This document shows, in pieces, positions 1-7,849 of a stretch of 23,051 nt of DNA; the first letter of the stretch is position 1; every line of letters begins with the position of its first letter. The stretch is from Cyanothece sp. UBA12306. GTDB lineage: Bacteria; Cyanobacteriota; Cyanobacteriia; Cyanobacteriales; Microcystaceae. The DNA lies in the NCBI GenBank assembly GCA_003448685.1, contig DLXW01000021.1, positions 1 to 23,051 of the forward strand, in the 5' to 3' direction. The translations under genes and the position numbers were made by a program. The notes below the pieces were generated by a model that worked only from the letters and a program-made list of their open reading frames with translations, had not been told where the DNA came from and searched no databases.

Positions 1-57
1 GTATCATAAACGTTATACGAAAATATAGTCATATATCTTCAACTAGAGGATTTTTAA

Positions 58-777
58 ATGAGCCATTTGATGTTCGATTATGCCAAACTACCTTATGGAA
101 AAGGTGGAAGTGATCTCGGTCATAATCGCTTTAATTTGCGTTGTGAAACTCTGTTGACTAGAAATAGAGCTTTAATCGAAGGTAAAGTAGTTTTAGATCT
201 TGCCTGTAATACGGGGAGAATGTCTTACCCTTGCCTCGTATTAGGTGCGAAGAAAGTAATAGGAGTTGAAGCAAGGCAAGAACTTATTGATCAAGGTAAA
301 GAATATCTCATAGATCAGGATTTGAAAGACAGAATGGAATTTGTAAAAGCAGATGTTTTTGACTACTTAGCTTCTGCTGAAATTAAATCCTTTGATACCA
401 TATTATGTTTTGGATTTTTATATCATACAGTTAGACAAGTTGAATTTTTTAGACAAGTTAAACGACTTTCTCCAAATAATGTAATTATTGATACGAGCGT
501 TGCAACAAATTATATTTGGTATGGCTTAAAAAACTTTCTTGAGAAACCTCCTATGTTATTAATGATAAGTGAAGATGCAAATAAGACCAGTGATACTACT
601 GACGAAGACGGAGTAGCTTTTTGGCCTACTTGTTCATTTTTAGAAACAATGTTTAATACAATTGGCTATGATTATAAGCAGCTTGATTATAAAAAAAATG
701 GGGTCACTAATTGGCTAGGACTAGAAGATTATAAGAAAGGTCTAAGAGTTTCTTATGTTGCTTACAAGAAAAAATAA
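58..777 (+). CDS. Class I SAM-dependent methyltransferase, substrate unknown
   Basis: This 239-residue protein has a Rossmann-type SAM-binding core. Motif I is VLDLACNTGR at about residues 45-54, an N-T-G variant of the glycine-rich loop, and the acidic strand-2 residue is E71 (VIGVEARQEL). A strand-4 region follows near residue 118 (DTILCFGFLYH). The N-T-G loop is typical of methyltransferases related to the DUF1698/CmoB group, but the protein is shorter than CmoB and lacks recognisable tRNA-binding extensions, so I assign no substrate. The start is supported by AGAGGA at 45-50, seven bases before the ATG. A TATAGT at 24-29 could be a -10 box, but the window begins too close to check a -35. 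The gene converges on the S9 peptidase gene with about 50 bases between stops. In other bacteria such enzymes often sit in surface-glycan clusters, which the genes from 3.7 to 10 kb would fit. That link is inference. Confidence 0.85.
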   Translation: MSHLMFDYAKLPYGKGGSDLGHNRFNLRCETLLTRNRALIEGKVVLDLACNTGRMSYPCLVLGAKKVIGVEARQELIDQGKEYLIDQDLKDRMEFVKADVFDYLASAEIKSFDTILCFGFLYHTVRQVEFFRQVKRLSPNNVIIDTSVATNYIWYGLKNFLEKPPMLLMISEDANKTSDTTDEDGVAFWPTCSFLETMFNTIGYDYKQLDYKKNGVTNWLGLEDYKKGLRVSYVAYKKK

Positions 778-826
778 CTAAACTACATATAGTAGACAAA
801 ATCAGCATTCTGTGGCAAATTTGGTA

Positions 827-2773
827 CTATTTTTCATGGGGAAGATTCATAATTTCAATTGCCTCTAAATTGTCGGCAACTTCAAAACCAAAAATACGAG
901 AATAAAAATAAAATTCACCGTTTATCGCCTTTTTAATATTTTCAGCGCGACGAAACCCGTGTTGTTCTTCGTCAAAGGGGATATAGGCCACAGGTATTCC
1001 TTTATTTTGAATAGCATCTACCATTTTTTGTGCTTGGGAAGGGGGAACTACTTTATCTTCTAACCCTTGGAAAAAAATCACGGGACAGGTTAACTTTTCT
1101 GGAAAATTAATCGGCGATCGCTCCTGATAAATGGCTTTTTCTTCGGGATATTTGCCAATTAATCGATCTAGATAGCGTGATTCAAACTTATGGGTATCTT
1201 TAGCTAAAGCTTCTAAATCACTGACTCCATAGTAACTTGCCCCTGCGCAGAAGGTATCATAAAAAGTTAAAGCTGCTAAGGTGGTATATCCTCCGGCACT
1301 TCCTCCAGCAATAGCGAGGCGATCGCCATCGACTAACTCCTGTTGAACTAAATATTTAGCACCATTGATGCAATCATTGACATCAACTATACCCCATTGT
1401 CCATCTAAACGCTGGCGATATTCCCGTCCAAACCCCGTACTTCCTCCATAGTTAACATCAAGATAACCAAATCCTCGACTTGTCCAATATTGAAGGCGTA
1501 AACTAAAACTAGGGGAAGCACAGGCCGTTGGTCCACCATGACTTTTGACTAATAGGGGTGGTAATTCTCCTTTTGGTGCAGTGTAGTCTTTATTTTGAGG
1601 AGGATAGTACCAACCATAGGCATTTAAACCGTTTTCTGTGGGAAAGACAATCATTTTGGGGGTAGATAAATAACCAGGATCAACATCTATCTCAGAGGAA
1701 CGTTTGAGGATAGTTGTTTGGCCTGTTTTAAGGTTTAATTCCACAGCAGCAGTGGGTTCTGTGGGACATCCACCAATTAAAACAACTTTATGGCCGTTGG
1801 CATGGAGTGAGGAGATATTGGTATACTTGGTTTCGATAACACTTAGCTGTTTATTAACCGTGTTCAAGCTAGCGAGATACCATTGTCCATCTTGGGTAAA
1901 ACTACAAATAATTTGGGATGGTGAGGCGAAGGTATAGTTAGAGAGGCCAAATACCCAATGGGGATAGGAAAATTCGGCATTGAGGGGAAATAAGGGGTCA
2001 ATACCGCCTTTTTTAGTGTAACGATAGAGATTCCACCATTGAGAGCGATCGCTTGAGAAATATAATTCTCCATCAGGAGACCATCTCGGTTCGCAGATTG
2101 ATTCGTCAACATCCCCAGCAATACAATCAATTTGATCTAAGCTACCGTCTTCTTGTAATTTAGCTAACCATAATTGAGTACCATCCCAGGGTAAATTAGG
2201 ATGGTTCCAACTGATCCAAGCAAGTTCGGTTCCATCGGGACTCAGACGGGGACTCGAATAAAAATCTGCACCGGAGACTAAGGTGTTAAGGTTGCCTGTA
2301 TTAAGATCAATGGTAACTAGGGTATTTTGTGGTTCTTTTTCCCCGTTACAGTGGTCTTCACAGACACAGATTAAACGGTTACGGGAGGAATCCAAAATTA
2401 GATCAGCATAGCGATATTTGTCTTCTGGGGTTAAGGGTTGGGGTTCTTTATTAGGTAACTGTTGATAAAGACGTTGATCGCTAAAATTAACAAAATAAAT
2501 GGTTCCTTGAACAATTAAAAATGCTCCCCCTCCATATTCATGAACTCGAGTACGGATATTAAAGGGTTGGGGTGTCATTTCCTTGACTAGGCCATCAATA
2601 GACCTCTTCATTAGGACATTCCGTCCTTGATCTTGGGGTCTACTTTCTAACCAATAGATATCTTCGCTATCATAGGTTACACCACCAATTCCAATACTTC
2701 CAGCTACGATTAGATCGGCCGTGATCGGGGATTTCCAAGAACCAAAAGGGCTAATTTTATTAGATTTCATCAT
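827..2773 (-). CDS. S9 family serine peptidase (prolyl oligopeptidase / acyl-aminoacyl peptidase type)
   Basis: This 648-residue protein has the two-part S9 architecture. Residues 1 to about 370 form a beta-propeller-like domain with repeated SPDG-type turns (RLSPDG 176-181, RWSPDG 230-235). The C-terminal alpha/beta hydrolase carries HGGP at 412-415 (oxyanion region), the nucleophile S492 in GGSAGG, D573 in GLEDKVVPP and H605 in EEQHGF, so a complete Ser-Asp-His triad is visible. Length is normal for dipeptidyl aminopeptidase/acylaminoacyl peptidases. No signal peptide is seen, so a cytoplasmic role in peptide turnover is expected. The gene lies 40 bases downstream of the LD-carboxypeptidase gene on the same strand, probably co-transcribed. 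The gap is filled by a (GAATTTA)n repeat, so no Shine-Dalgarno is visible. Two ATG codons in tandem (2771-2773 and 2768-2770) are possible starts. The exact natural substrate cannot be told from sequence. Confidence 0.93.
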   Translation of the reverse strand: MMKSNKISPFGSWKSPITADLIVAGSIGIGGVTYDSEDIYWLESRPQDQGRNVLMKRSIDGLVKEMTPQPFNIRTRVHEYGGGAFLIVQGTIYFVNFSDQRLYQQLPNKEPQPLTPEDKYRYADLILDSSRNRLICVCEDHCNGEKEPQNTLVTIDLNTGNLNTLVSGADFYSSPRLSPDGTELAWISWNHPNLPWDGTQLWLAKLQEDGSLDQIDCIAGDVDESICEPRWSPDGELYFSSDRSQWWNLYRYTKKGGIDPLFPLNAEFSYPHWVFGLSNYTFASPSQIICSFTQDGQWYLASLNTVNKQLSVIETKYTNISSLHANGHKVVLIGGCPTEPTAAVELNLKTGQTTILKRSSEIDVDPGYLSTPKMIVFPTENGLNAYGWYYPPQNKDYTAPKGELPPLLVKSHGGPTACASPSFSLRLQYWTSRGFGYLDVNYGGSTGFGREYRQRLDGQWGIVDVNDCINGAKYLVQQELVDGDRLAIAGGSAGGYTTLAALTFYDTFCAGASYYGVSDLEALAKDTHKFESRYLDRLIGKYPEEKAIYQERSPINFPEKLTCPVIFFQGLEDKVVPPSQAQKMVDAIQNKGIPVAYIPFDEEQHGFRRAENIKKAINGEFYFYSRIFGFEVADNLEAIEIMNLPHEK

Positions 2774-2775
2774 GG

Positions 2776-2816
2776 GAATTTAGAATTTAGAATTTAGAAT
2801 TTAGAATTTAGAATTA
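2776..2816. repeat. Heptanucleotide tandem repeat (GAATTTA)n
   Basis: Five complete, perfect copies of GAATTTA (2776-2810) are followed by a partial copy that runs into the stop codon of the LD-carboxypeptidase gene (2814-2816, read as TAA on the minus strand). The repeat fills the whole intercistronic gap and ends two bases before the start codon of the S9 peptidase gene. It resembles the short tandemly repeated repetitive (STRR) heptamers known from cyanobacteria. Read on the coding strand it is (TAAATTC)n and contains no purine-rich ribosome-binding site. Copy number may vary between strains by slippage. Confidence 0.9.
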
Positions 2817-3704
2817 ATTTTTGAAGCTTAGCTGTCCGCGATCGCCATCAAGTAAGACTTCTACCCCCATAGGTAAAGCTGCATTTTCCCCATCGTGTCC
2901 GAAAGGTAAGTTAGCCACAATGGGAATGTTAAGGTCTATAAGGCGATCGCGCAATACTTGTTCTACAGTCCAGCTTAGACTAGATGGTGGCAAATCGCAT
3001 TGACTAAATCGCCCTAAAGCAATGCCTTTAACCCCTTTGAATGCGTCCATGAGCCGCCATTGGGTCAACATACGGTCCACCCGATAAGGTGCTTCCCCCA
3101 CGTCTTCTAGGGCTAAAATAACCCCTTCTAGGGGCGGATGAAGATGGGTTCCTAATAAGTGGGTAGCGACGGTTAAATTCGCGGGTAGTAATATCCCTGT
3201 TGCTTGGCCACCATTCCATCCTTCACCTGTCAAGGGACTCAGGGAATGGCCTTCTAAGTAACTAAATAACCGTTCAATCGACCAATCAGGTTCATCGGCT
3301 AAAGTGGTTAAAACGGGTGCGTGGAGTCCTGAAATCCCTTCTTTGGCCAAACTCCAGAGTAACCCTGTAATATCAGAAAAACCGACGATCCATTTACAAA
3401 AAGTAGATTTTGACTTCCACTGCCAATTTTCTAATAATCTGGTACTTCCATAACCCCCTCTAGCGCAGAGAATAGCTTTACATTTGGGGTTTTCCCAGGC
3501 TTCTAAGAGCGCGTTACGACGTTGACTATCGGTTCCGGCTAAATATCCGGCACGGGCATCCCAATTACTGCCTAATTTGATTTTATAGCCCCGCGATCGC
3601 CAAATTTCTATCCCTTGCTCCAAGGCAGAAAATTCTTTTAACCCCCCACTGGGGGCGACAACTTGTACTAAGTCTCCTGGTTGTAATGAGGGAGGTAAAA
3701 TCAT
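2814..3704 (-). CDS. ldcA: LD-carboxypeptidase, S66 family (muramoyltetrapeptide carboxypeptidase)
   Basis: S66 peptidases remove the terminal D-Ala from L,D-linked tetrapeptides of recycled peptidoglycan (murein). This 296-residue protein matches the family in length and motifs: VAPSGG at 16-21, ARGGYGSTRLL at 81-91, the nucleophile S110 in GFSDITGLL, E200 in LALEDVGEAPYR and H270 in LPFGHDGENAALP. The Ser-Glu-His triad with this spacing is characteristic of LdcA. There is no signal peptide, consistent with a cytoplasmic recycling enzyme. The ATG lies only 10 bases downstream of the GT2 stop codon on the same strand, and the gene is followed after 40 bases by the S9 peptidase gene, so a three-gene minus-strand operon is likely. 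The combination of two peptidases suggests peptide processing in wall turnover, which is inference. Upstream ribosome-binding sequence is weak. Confidence 0.93.
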   Translation of the reverse strand: MILPPSLQPGDLVQVVAPSGGLKEFSALEQGIEIWRSRGYKIKLGSNWDARAGYLAGTDSQRRNALLEAWENPKCKAILCARGGYGSTRLLENWQWKSKSTFCKWIVGFSDITGLLWSLAKEGISGLHAPVLTTLADEPDWSIERLFSYLEGHSLSPLTGEGWNGGQATGILLPANLTVATHLLGTHLHPPLEGVILALEDVGEAPYRVDRMLTQWRLMDAFKGVKGIALGRFSQCDLPPSSLSWTVEQVLRDRLIDLNIPIVANLPFGHDGENAALPMGVEVLLDGDRGQLSFKN

Positions 3705-3714
3705 TTATTTTTGG

Positions 3715-4704
3715 CTAATAGCTTGACTTAGGATCATTAATTGGGGAAGATGCTATTTCTTTTGTTGGAGTAACACCATAACATTCTCGGACTAAATAAA
3801 GGGGACGTTCTTTAACCTCTTCATAAACTCGCCCTAAATATTCTCCAATTACTCCTAAACTAATCAATTGTATTCCTCCTAAAAACAGCACTGTAACCAT
3901 CAAAGAAGCATATCCTGGTACATCAATTCCTGCTACTAAAGTTAGCACAATTAGAAATATTCCATAAGCAAAAGCGAAAAACGATAAAATTACTCCCACA
4001 TAACTCCAAATTTTCAAAGGAACCATACTAAAAGATGTAATTCCGTCAAGAGCAAAATTCCAAAGTTTCCAGTAATTCCATTTAGTTTTTCCCTGATAAC
4101 GAGGTAGGCGATCATAAATAATTGCAGTTTGTTTAAATCCTACCCAAGCAAATAAACCTTTCATAAAACGGTTCCTTTCAGGGAGCTTTTTTAAAGCTGT
4201 TACCACCTGTCGATCTAAAAGGCGAAAATCCCCAGTATCTCTAGGAATGGAAACCCGACTCATGTTACTAATAACTCGATAAAATCCATCGGCTGTTAGA
4301 CGTTTAAGGAAACTTTCTCCTTGACGCGATCGCCTTTTAGCATAGACTACATCATAACCTTCGTGCCACTTAGCGATCATTTCTATAATTAATTCTGGGG
4401 GATCTTGTAAGTCTGCATCGATGGGAATAACAGCATTACCTTGAGCATAATCTATTCCTGCTGTTAAGGCAATTTCTTTACCGAAATTACGAGACAGTCC
4501 AATGACTTTAATTTCGGGGTAATATTGATGATAATCAATCAATTTTATTAAGGTATTGTCTCGACTACCATCATCAACACAAATAATTTCATAGGTTAGA
4601 TTTAATGGTTTTAAAACTGAAGAAATTCGCTTAAAAAGCTGGTCAACATTTGGTTCTTCGTTATACAAAGGAACTATAATCGAGATTTCTATTGGGTTGC
4701 TCAT
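3715..4704 (-). CDS. GT2 glycosyltransferase, polyprenol-phosphate sugar type (DPM1/GtrB-like)
   Basis: Family GT2 enzymes of this group transfer a sugar from a nucleotide donor to polyprenyl phosphate at the cytoplasmic face. The protein (329 residues from the ATG at 4704) starts with SIIVPLYNEE at 8-17, has VDDGS at 43-47, and D96-A-D98 in IPIDADLQDPPE as the metal/nucleotide motif. The conserved segment around RFMKGLFAWVGF follows, and two C-terminal transmembrane helices lie at about 226-252 and 262-285, as in GtrB/ArnC-type proteins. The frame is open upstream to a TTG at 4732-4734, which would add ten polar residues. I prefer the ATG because the GT-A fold begins right after it, though neither start has a clear ribosome-binding site. 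It is the first gene of the minus-strand set with ldcA and the S9 peptidase. A second, distinct GT2 lies at 5211-6116. Sugar and lipid carrier are not determinable here. Confidence 0.9.
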   Translation of the reverse strand: MSNPIEISIIVPLYNEEPNVDQLFKRISSVLKPLNLTYEIICVDDGSRDNTLIKLIDYHQYYPEIKVIGLSRNFGKEIALTAGIDYAQGNAVIPIDADLQDPPELIIEMIAKWHEGYDVVYAKRRSRQGESFLKRLTADGFYRVISNMSRVSIPRDTGDFRLLDRQVVTALKKLPERNRFMKGLFAWVGFKQTAIIYDRLPRYQGKTKWNYWKLWNFALDGITSFSMVPLKIWSYVGVILSFFAFAYGIFLIVLTLVAGIDVPGYASLMVTVLFLGGIQLISLGVIGEYLGRVYEEVKERPLYLVRECYGVTPTKEIASSPINDPKSSY

Positions 4705-4812
4705 GGAATTGCTCAGAGACTGGTTAACTGACAAAAATCGTATAATCTTTATTTAAGGGAAACAATCTGATTTTTGACTAATTTTCCCTAATTATAATCC
4801 AAGGGATTTTCT

Positions 4813-5097
4813 TTAAAGTTCCAAGTCCACTACTAGCACCATAATTAGGGCAACGCTACAAGTGATGATTCTAATAGCACCCAATGTTTCGGGGGTTGAT
4901 TCTCCGACATACTTGCGAAAAAAAGACGGTTGAGTCGTTATCCAAAATAATGTACCAAATCCGATACTAAACAATAAAGTGAAGGATAATGATAGGCGGG
5001 GGAATAAAAATGTTTGGAATTGAAACCAAGCAACTGCCATCAAAGCAGTGGATATTAGGCAGAGCCAAAAGCGATAGAGAAATTGTTTGTTGATCAT
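4813..5097 (-). CDS. Small hydrophobic membrane protein, unrecognised, possibly a truncated gene
   Basis: This ORF encodes 94 residues with three predicted membrane segments at about 8-29, 34-54 and 73-92. A short hydrophilic link between the second and third carries FRKYVGESTPETLGAIRI. The final helix ends abruptly, four residues before the stop (VVDLEL). The pattern of a polar stretch with PETLGAIRI leading into a helix reminds me of the start of longer membrane proteins (HTTM/DoxX-like), so this could be the N-terminal remnant of a larger gene. The bases downstream (4740-4812) do not visibly continue a homologous frame, and I cannot confirm the relation. It lies 113 bases downstream of the second GT2 on the same strand and could be co-transcribed. 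No clear ribosome-binding site precedes the ATG. Function unknown. Confidence 0.5.
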   Translation of the reverse strand: MINKQFLYRFWLCLISTALMAVAWFQFQTFLFPRLSLSFTLLFSIGFGTLFWITTQPSFFRKYVGESTPETLGAIRIITCSVALIMVLVVDLEL

Positions 5098-5210
5098 CAG
5101 CTGAATACTGCATTCAATTAATTGTGTATTATAACTTGCCTAATTCTAGAGTTAATTCATTGATTTTTTCCTCACAATATTATTGAATCGTTTTAGGACA
5201 ATTTTGTCGA

Positions 5211-6116
5211 TCACTTAACCAATCTTTTATCAATCATATCTGCTAAGAGGGCAAACATGGCGGTTTGAGTCGCAGCAATTAAAAGAATGAGTGTTCTTTC
5301 TGTTAAATCATCTCGCACAAACACATCTTGGATTAGGGTGATGAGAAAGCCAGTAAAAAATAAACCGGCGATGGGTAAAAAAACTTTAAGCGGTGCAAAA
5401 TAAATACCTGTTCGTAGAATTAATTTAATAAATCGCAAAGTATCGCGAATTGGTTTAATTTTGCTTTGTCCTTGCCGTGCATGGTAATCAATAGGTTCAT
5501 AATGAACGAGGTAATTATTGGTTAACATAGCCACAGTAATTGTGGTAGTAAAACTGAAGGTATTAGGCAAAATTGCCATAAATTGCTCAGCCACTTTTTT
5601 AGGAAATACTCTTAATCCACTGTTCATGTCTGGAATGCGACTATTGGTAATCCATTCAGCAAAACGAATCAAAAACCACTTAGGAATCTTTCTAATAGTT
5701 GGATAAGTGACATTTGCGCCAATTCTTGCCCCCACTACCATATCTGCTTGTTTCGTCAGCGAGACTAAAGAGGGAATATCTTCATTCGGATAAGTCCCAT
5801 CTCCATCCGTTATAACGATTAAGGGATACTTAGAGTGACGAATTCCGGTTTTCAACGCCGCACCATACCCTTGATTTCTGGGGTGTTCAACCACATTAAT
5901 ATCTTCAAAAGAAAGGAGAATTTGTTTAGTATTATCCTTAGAACCGTCGTTGACGACGACAATTTCATAAGGGTAAGGACAAGAAGAAGATTGGAGGGTA
6001 TCTTGTAAATGAGTGAGAGTGGCACCAATTCCTTTCTCTTCATTGTAGACTGGGATGACAATTGAGAAGGCCAAATCGCTCTCTTGTGTATCTTCTAAAG
6101 GATTAGGTAAAGCCAT
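5211..6116 (-). CDS. GT2 glycosyltransferase, dolichol/polyprenol-phosphate sugar type
   Basis: This 301-residue protein begins with a short polar leader, then SIVIPVYNEE at 18-27, VVNDGS at 54-59 and the metal/nucleotide motif D104-G-D-G107 (ITDGDGTYP). NSGLRVF is at 165-171 and the R-x-GQSK segment near 214-219, both typical of dolichyl-phosphate mannosyl/glucosyltransferase-like proteins. Two transmembrane helices close the protein at about 238-262 and 273-293. It is expected to load a sugar on a polyprenyl phosphate at the inner membrane. It differs from the GT2 at 3715-4704 in the DxD motif (DGD versus DAD) and C-terminal part, so the two are probably not redundant. Its start codon abuts that of the plus-strand methyltransferase gene (CAT|ATG at 6114-6119), leaving no intergenic space. 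Its promoter must therefore lie inside the neighbouring gene. Donor sugar unknown. Confidence 0.9.
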   Translation of the reverse strand: MALPNPLEDTQESDLAFSIVIPVYNEEKGIGATLTHLQDTLQSSSCPYPYEIVVVNDGSKDNTKQILLSFEDINVVEHPRNQGYGAALKTGIRHSKYPLIVITDGDGTYPNEDIPSLVSLTKQADMVVGARIGANVTYPTIRKIPKWFLIRFAEWITNSRIPDMNSGLRVFPKKVAEQFMAILPNTFSFTTTITVAMLTNNYLVHYEPIDYHARQGQSKIKPIRDTLRFIKLILRTGIYFAPLKVFLPIAGLFFTGFLITLIQDVFVRDDLTERTLILLIAATQTAMFALLADMIDKRLVK

Positions 6117-6824
6117 ATGTCACAAAAAAAAGTCATTGATTATTTTGGGTTAAAGCTTCCTCTAGCGAGGCTGCATAGTAGAACAACGGTTAAATTTAGG
6201 CGAAAAATCTATGATTTTCTGAAGCAATCGCTCAAAGATCCAGAAAAGAAAACTTTTCTCGACCATGGTTCAACCCCAGAAACCACCAGAGAAGCCAGTA
6301 ATTGTTTTATTCGTTGGCTTCTTGAAGATGGAGCCAAAGTATATGCTACTTCTCCTGAGAATATTCACCATCTTGAGCAAATATTTCCTGGATTAGTCGT
6401 TTTAAATTGGCCTTTAGAGTCCGACAAATTGCCTCGAATTGACTATATCATCTCATCAGCAGTAATTGAACACGTTGGTTCAGAAATAGCCCAAGTAGAC
6501 TATGTTAGGAGTTTATTAGCTCTCAATGGCAATATACTGCTAACAACTCCCAATCGATATCATTGGCTAGAATTTCACACTAAACTTCCTTTGGTACATT
6601 GGTTTCCTCGAAATCTTCATCGTCGAGTTCTTAGTTTATTAGGACTGGATTTTTGGGCTATGGAAAAAAATCTCAGACTATTGTCAGAAAAAGACTTAAC
6701 TCGTATTGTTAAAAAAGCAGCACAAATGAATAATATTGATATTCACTTAACTTGGTATAAACCCAAACTATTGGGCAAAGTTTCTAATTTATGTATTTTA
6801 ATCGAATCGTCTTCAGTTCAATAA
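6117..6824 (+). CDS. Class I SAM-dependent methyltransferase in a glycan/lipid gene group
   Basis: The 235-residue protein has a degenerate but recognisable SAM-binding layout. FLDHGSTPETT (47-57) stands at motif I, KVYATSPE (74-81) at strand 2 and DYIISSAVIEHVG (109-121) at strand 4, where the I-E-H triad is typical of methyltransferases in polysaccharide clusters. LLTTPNRYHWLEFH (141-154) matches the strand-5 segment of the same group. No membrane segments are predicted. The glycine-rich loop is altered (H-G-S-T-P in place of G-x-G-x-G), so cofactor binding is likely but not certain. The ATG directly abuts the start of the divergent GT2 gene. If the true start were downstream, the next in-frame Met lies far inside the fold (W-A-M, about residue 182), so the ATG at 6117 is the only sensible start. 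The UPF0104 gene follows after 28 bases, suggesting an operon through 10156. Confidence 0.85.
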   Translation: MSQKKVIDYFGLKLPLARLHSRTTVKFRRKIYDFLKQSLKDPEKKTFLDHGSTPETTREASNCFIRWLLEDGAKVYATSPENIHHLEQIFPGLVVLNWPLESDKLPRIDYIISSAVIEHVGSEIAQVDYVRSLLALNGNILLTTPNRYHWLEFHTKLPLVHWFPRNLHRRVLSLLGLDFWAMEKNLRLLSEKDLTRIVKKAAQMNNIDIHLTWYKPKLLGKVSNLCILIESSSVQ

Positions 6825-6852
6825 CATTAAATTAAACCAGCCAAAAAAATCT

Positions 6853-7794
6853 GTGAAACAAATTTATCTATGGATTAAACCGTATCTCCGCTGGGTAATT
6901 TTTGGTGGAACAGTTTTTTTTCTACTCAAGTCGTTTAAAGATAATTGGCAAGAAGTAGTAGAAATTAAATTAACTTCCCTAGAATGGCATTATTTAGCTA
7001 TAGCTTTCCTCGTCACTACTATTGCCCATTTGTTTTCTGGTTCAGTTTGGATTTTAATTTTGAAAGCTTTTAAACAATCAATCGAATGGCCATGGGGATT
7101 AAGAGTTTATTTAAAAACTAATATTGCTAAATATTTACCAGGAAATGTTTGGCATTTCTATGGAAGAGTTGTAGCTCTAAAAAATCGAGGTAATTCATTA
7201 ACTATTGCTAGTATCAGTGTTTTAGTAGAACCTTTATTGATCGCTGCTACTGCTTTGATGATAGCTTTAGCCGGATTTGCTTCAGGTAATTTATCTTCAG
7301 ATGATTTACTAATTAATGAATGGTTAAAAGGATTTTTATTATTGATGTTAGGGGGAATATTAATTTGTATTCATCCTCGAATATTAAATCCAATATTAAA
7401 ATTTCTCAATAAAATTAAAGGTATCAGAAATGATAGTCAATTAGTTCAAATTGATTTTTATCCTTGGTTACCAGTCCTAAGTGCTATGGCTTTTCTAATC
7501 TTAAGAGGAGTTGGTTTTATTTTTGCTTTATTAGCTTTTATGCCTGTTCATGTTAATCAATTAATTTTAGTATTAAGTGTGTTCACCTTAGCTTGGCTCC
7601 TAGGTTTAGTAATACCAGGAGCTCCTGGAGGTATTGGAGTATTTGAAACAACTGCTTTGACTTTTTTGGAACCCGAATTTCCTATAGGTTTACTCCTCAG
7701 CGCACTTGCCATATTTAGAGTAATAAGTATTAGTGCAGAAGTTACTGGGGCTGCCTTAGCTGTCATAAGTGAACACAAAATTTTTCAAAAGTAA
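6853..7794 (+). CDS. LPG-synthase transmembrane-region (UPF0104) membrane protein, flippase-like
   Basis: This 313-residue integral membrane protein has about eight hydrophobic segments. It carries the two family hallmarks: KYLPGNVWHFYGR at 93-105, and P255-G-A-P-G-G-I-G-V-F-E265 in the last third. These match the membrane half of lysylphosphatidylglycerol synthase (MprF flippase part) and the AglD/UPF0104 family. There is no C-terminal synthase domain, so it cannot make aminoacyl-lipids itself. Family members are thought to move or help process lipid-linked substrates at the inner membrane, but the exact substrate is not known. The start is GTG at 6853; the first helix follows soon after, and no in-frame ATG offers a better choice. 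It sits between the methyltransferase and the GT-C-like gene on the same strand. With two polyprenol-phosphate GT2 genes next door, translocation of a lipid-linked sugar is a reasonable inference. Confidence 0.88.
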   Translation: MKQIYLWIKPYLRWVIFGGTVFFLLKSFKDNWQEVVEIKLTSLEWHYLAIAFLVTTIAHLFSGSVWILILKAFKQSIEWPWGLRVYLKTNIAKYLPGNVWHFYGRVVALKNRGNSLTIASISVLVEPLLIAATALMIALAGFASGNLSSDDLLINEWLKGFLLLMLGGILICIHPRILNPILKFLNKIKGIRNDSQLVQIDFYPWLPVLSAMAFLILRGVGFIFALLAFMPVHVNQLILVLSVFTLAWLLGLVIPGAPGGIGVFETTALTFLEPEFPIGLLLSALAIFRVISISAEVTGAALAVISEHKIFQK

Positions 7795-7849
7795 TCTATG
7801 ATCAATATCATAATTTTTGATAATATCTATCGCCAATAGTAAAATAATC

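Noticed and set aside
1704..2130. Two additional ORFs (77 and 88 codons) within the S9 peptidase gene
   Set aside because: They lie entirely inside a gene with a full catalytic triad, have no ribosome-binding site and show no domain-like pattern.
3715..6116. The two GT2 genes as a recent tandem duplication
   Set aside because: They share only family motifs; the DxD motifs, C-terminal parts and lengths differ, so they are separate subfamilies.
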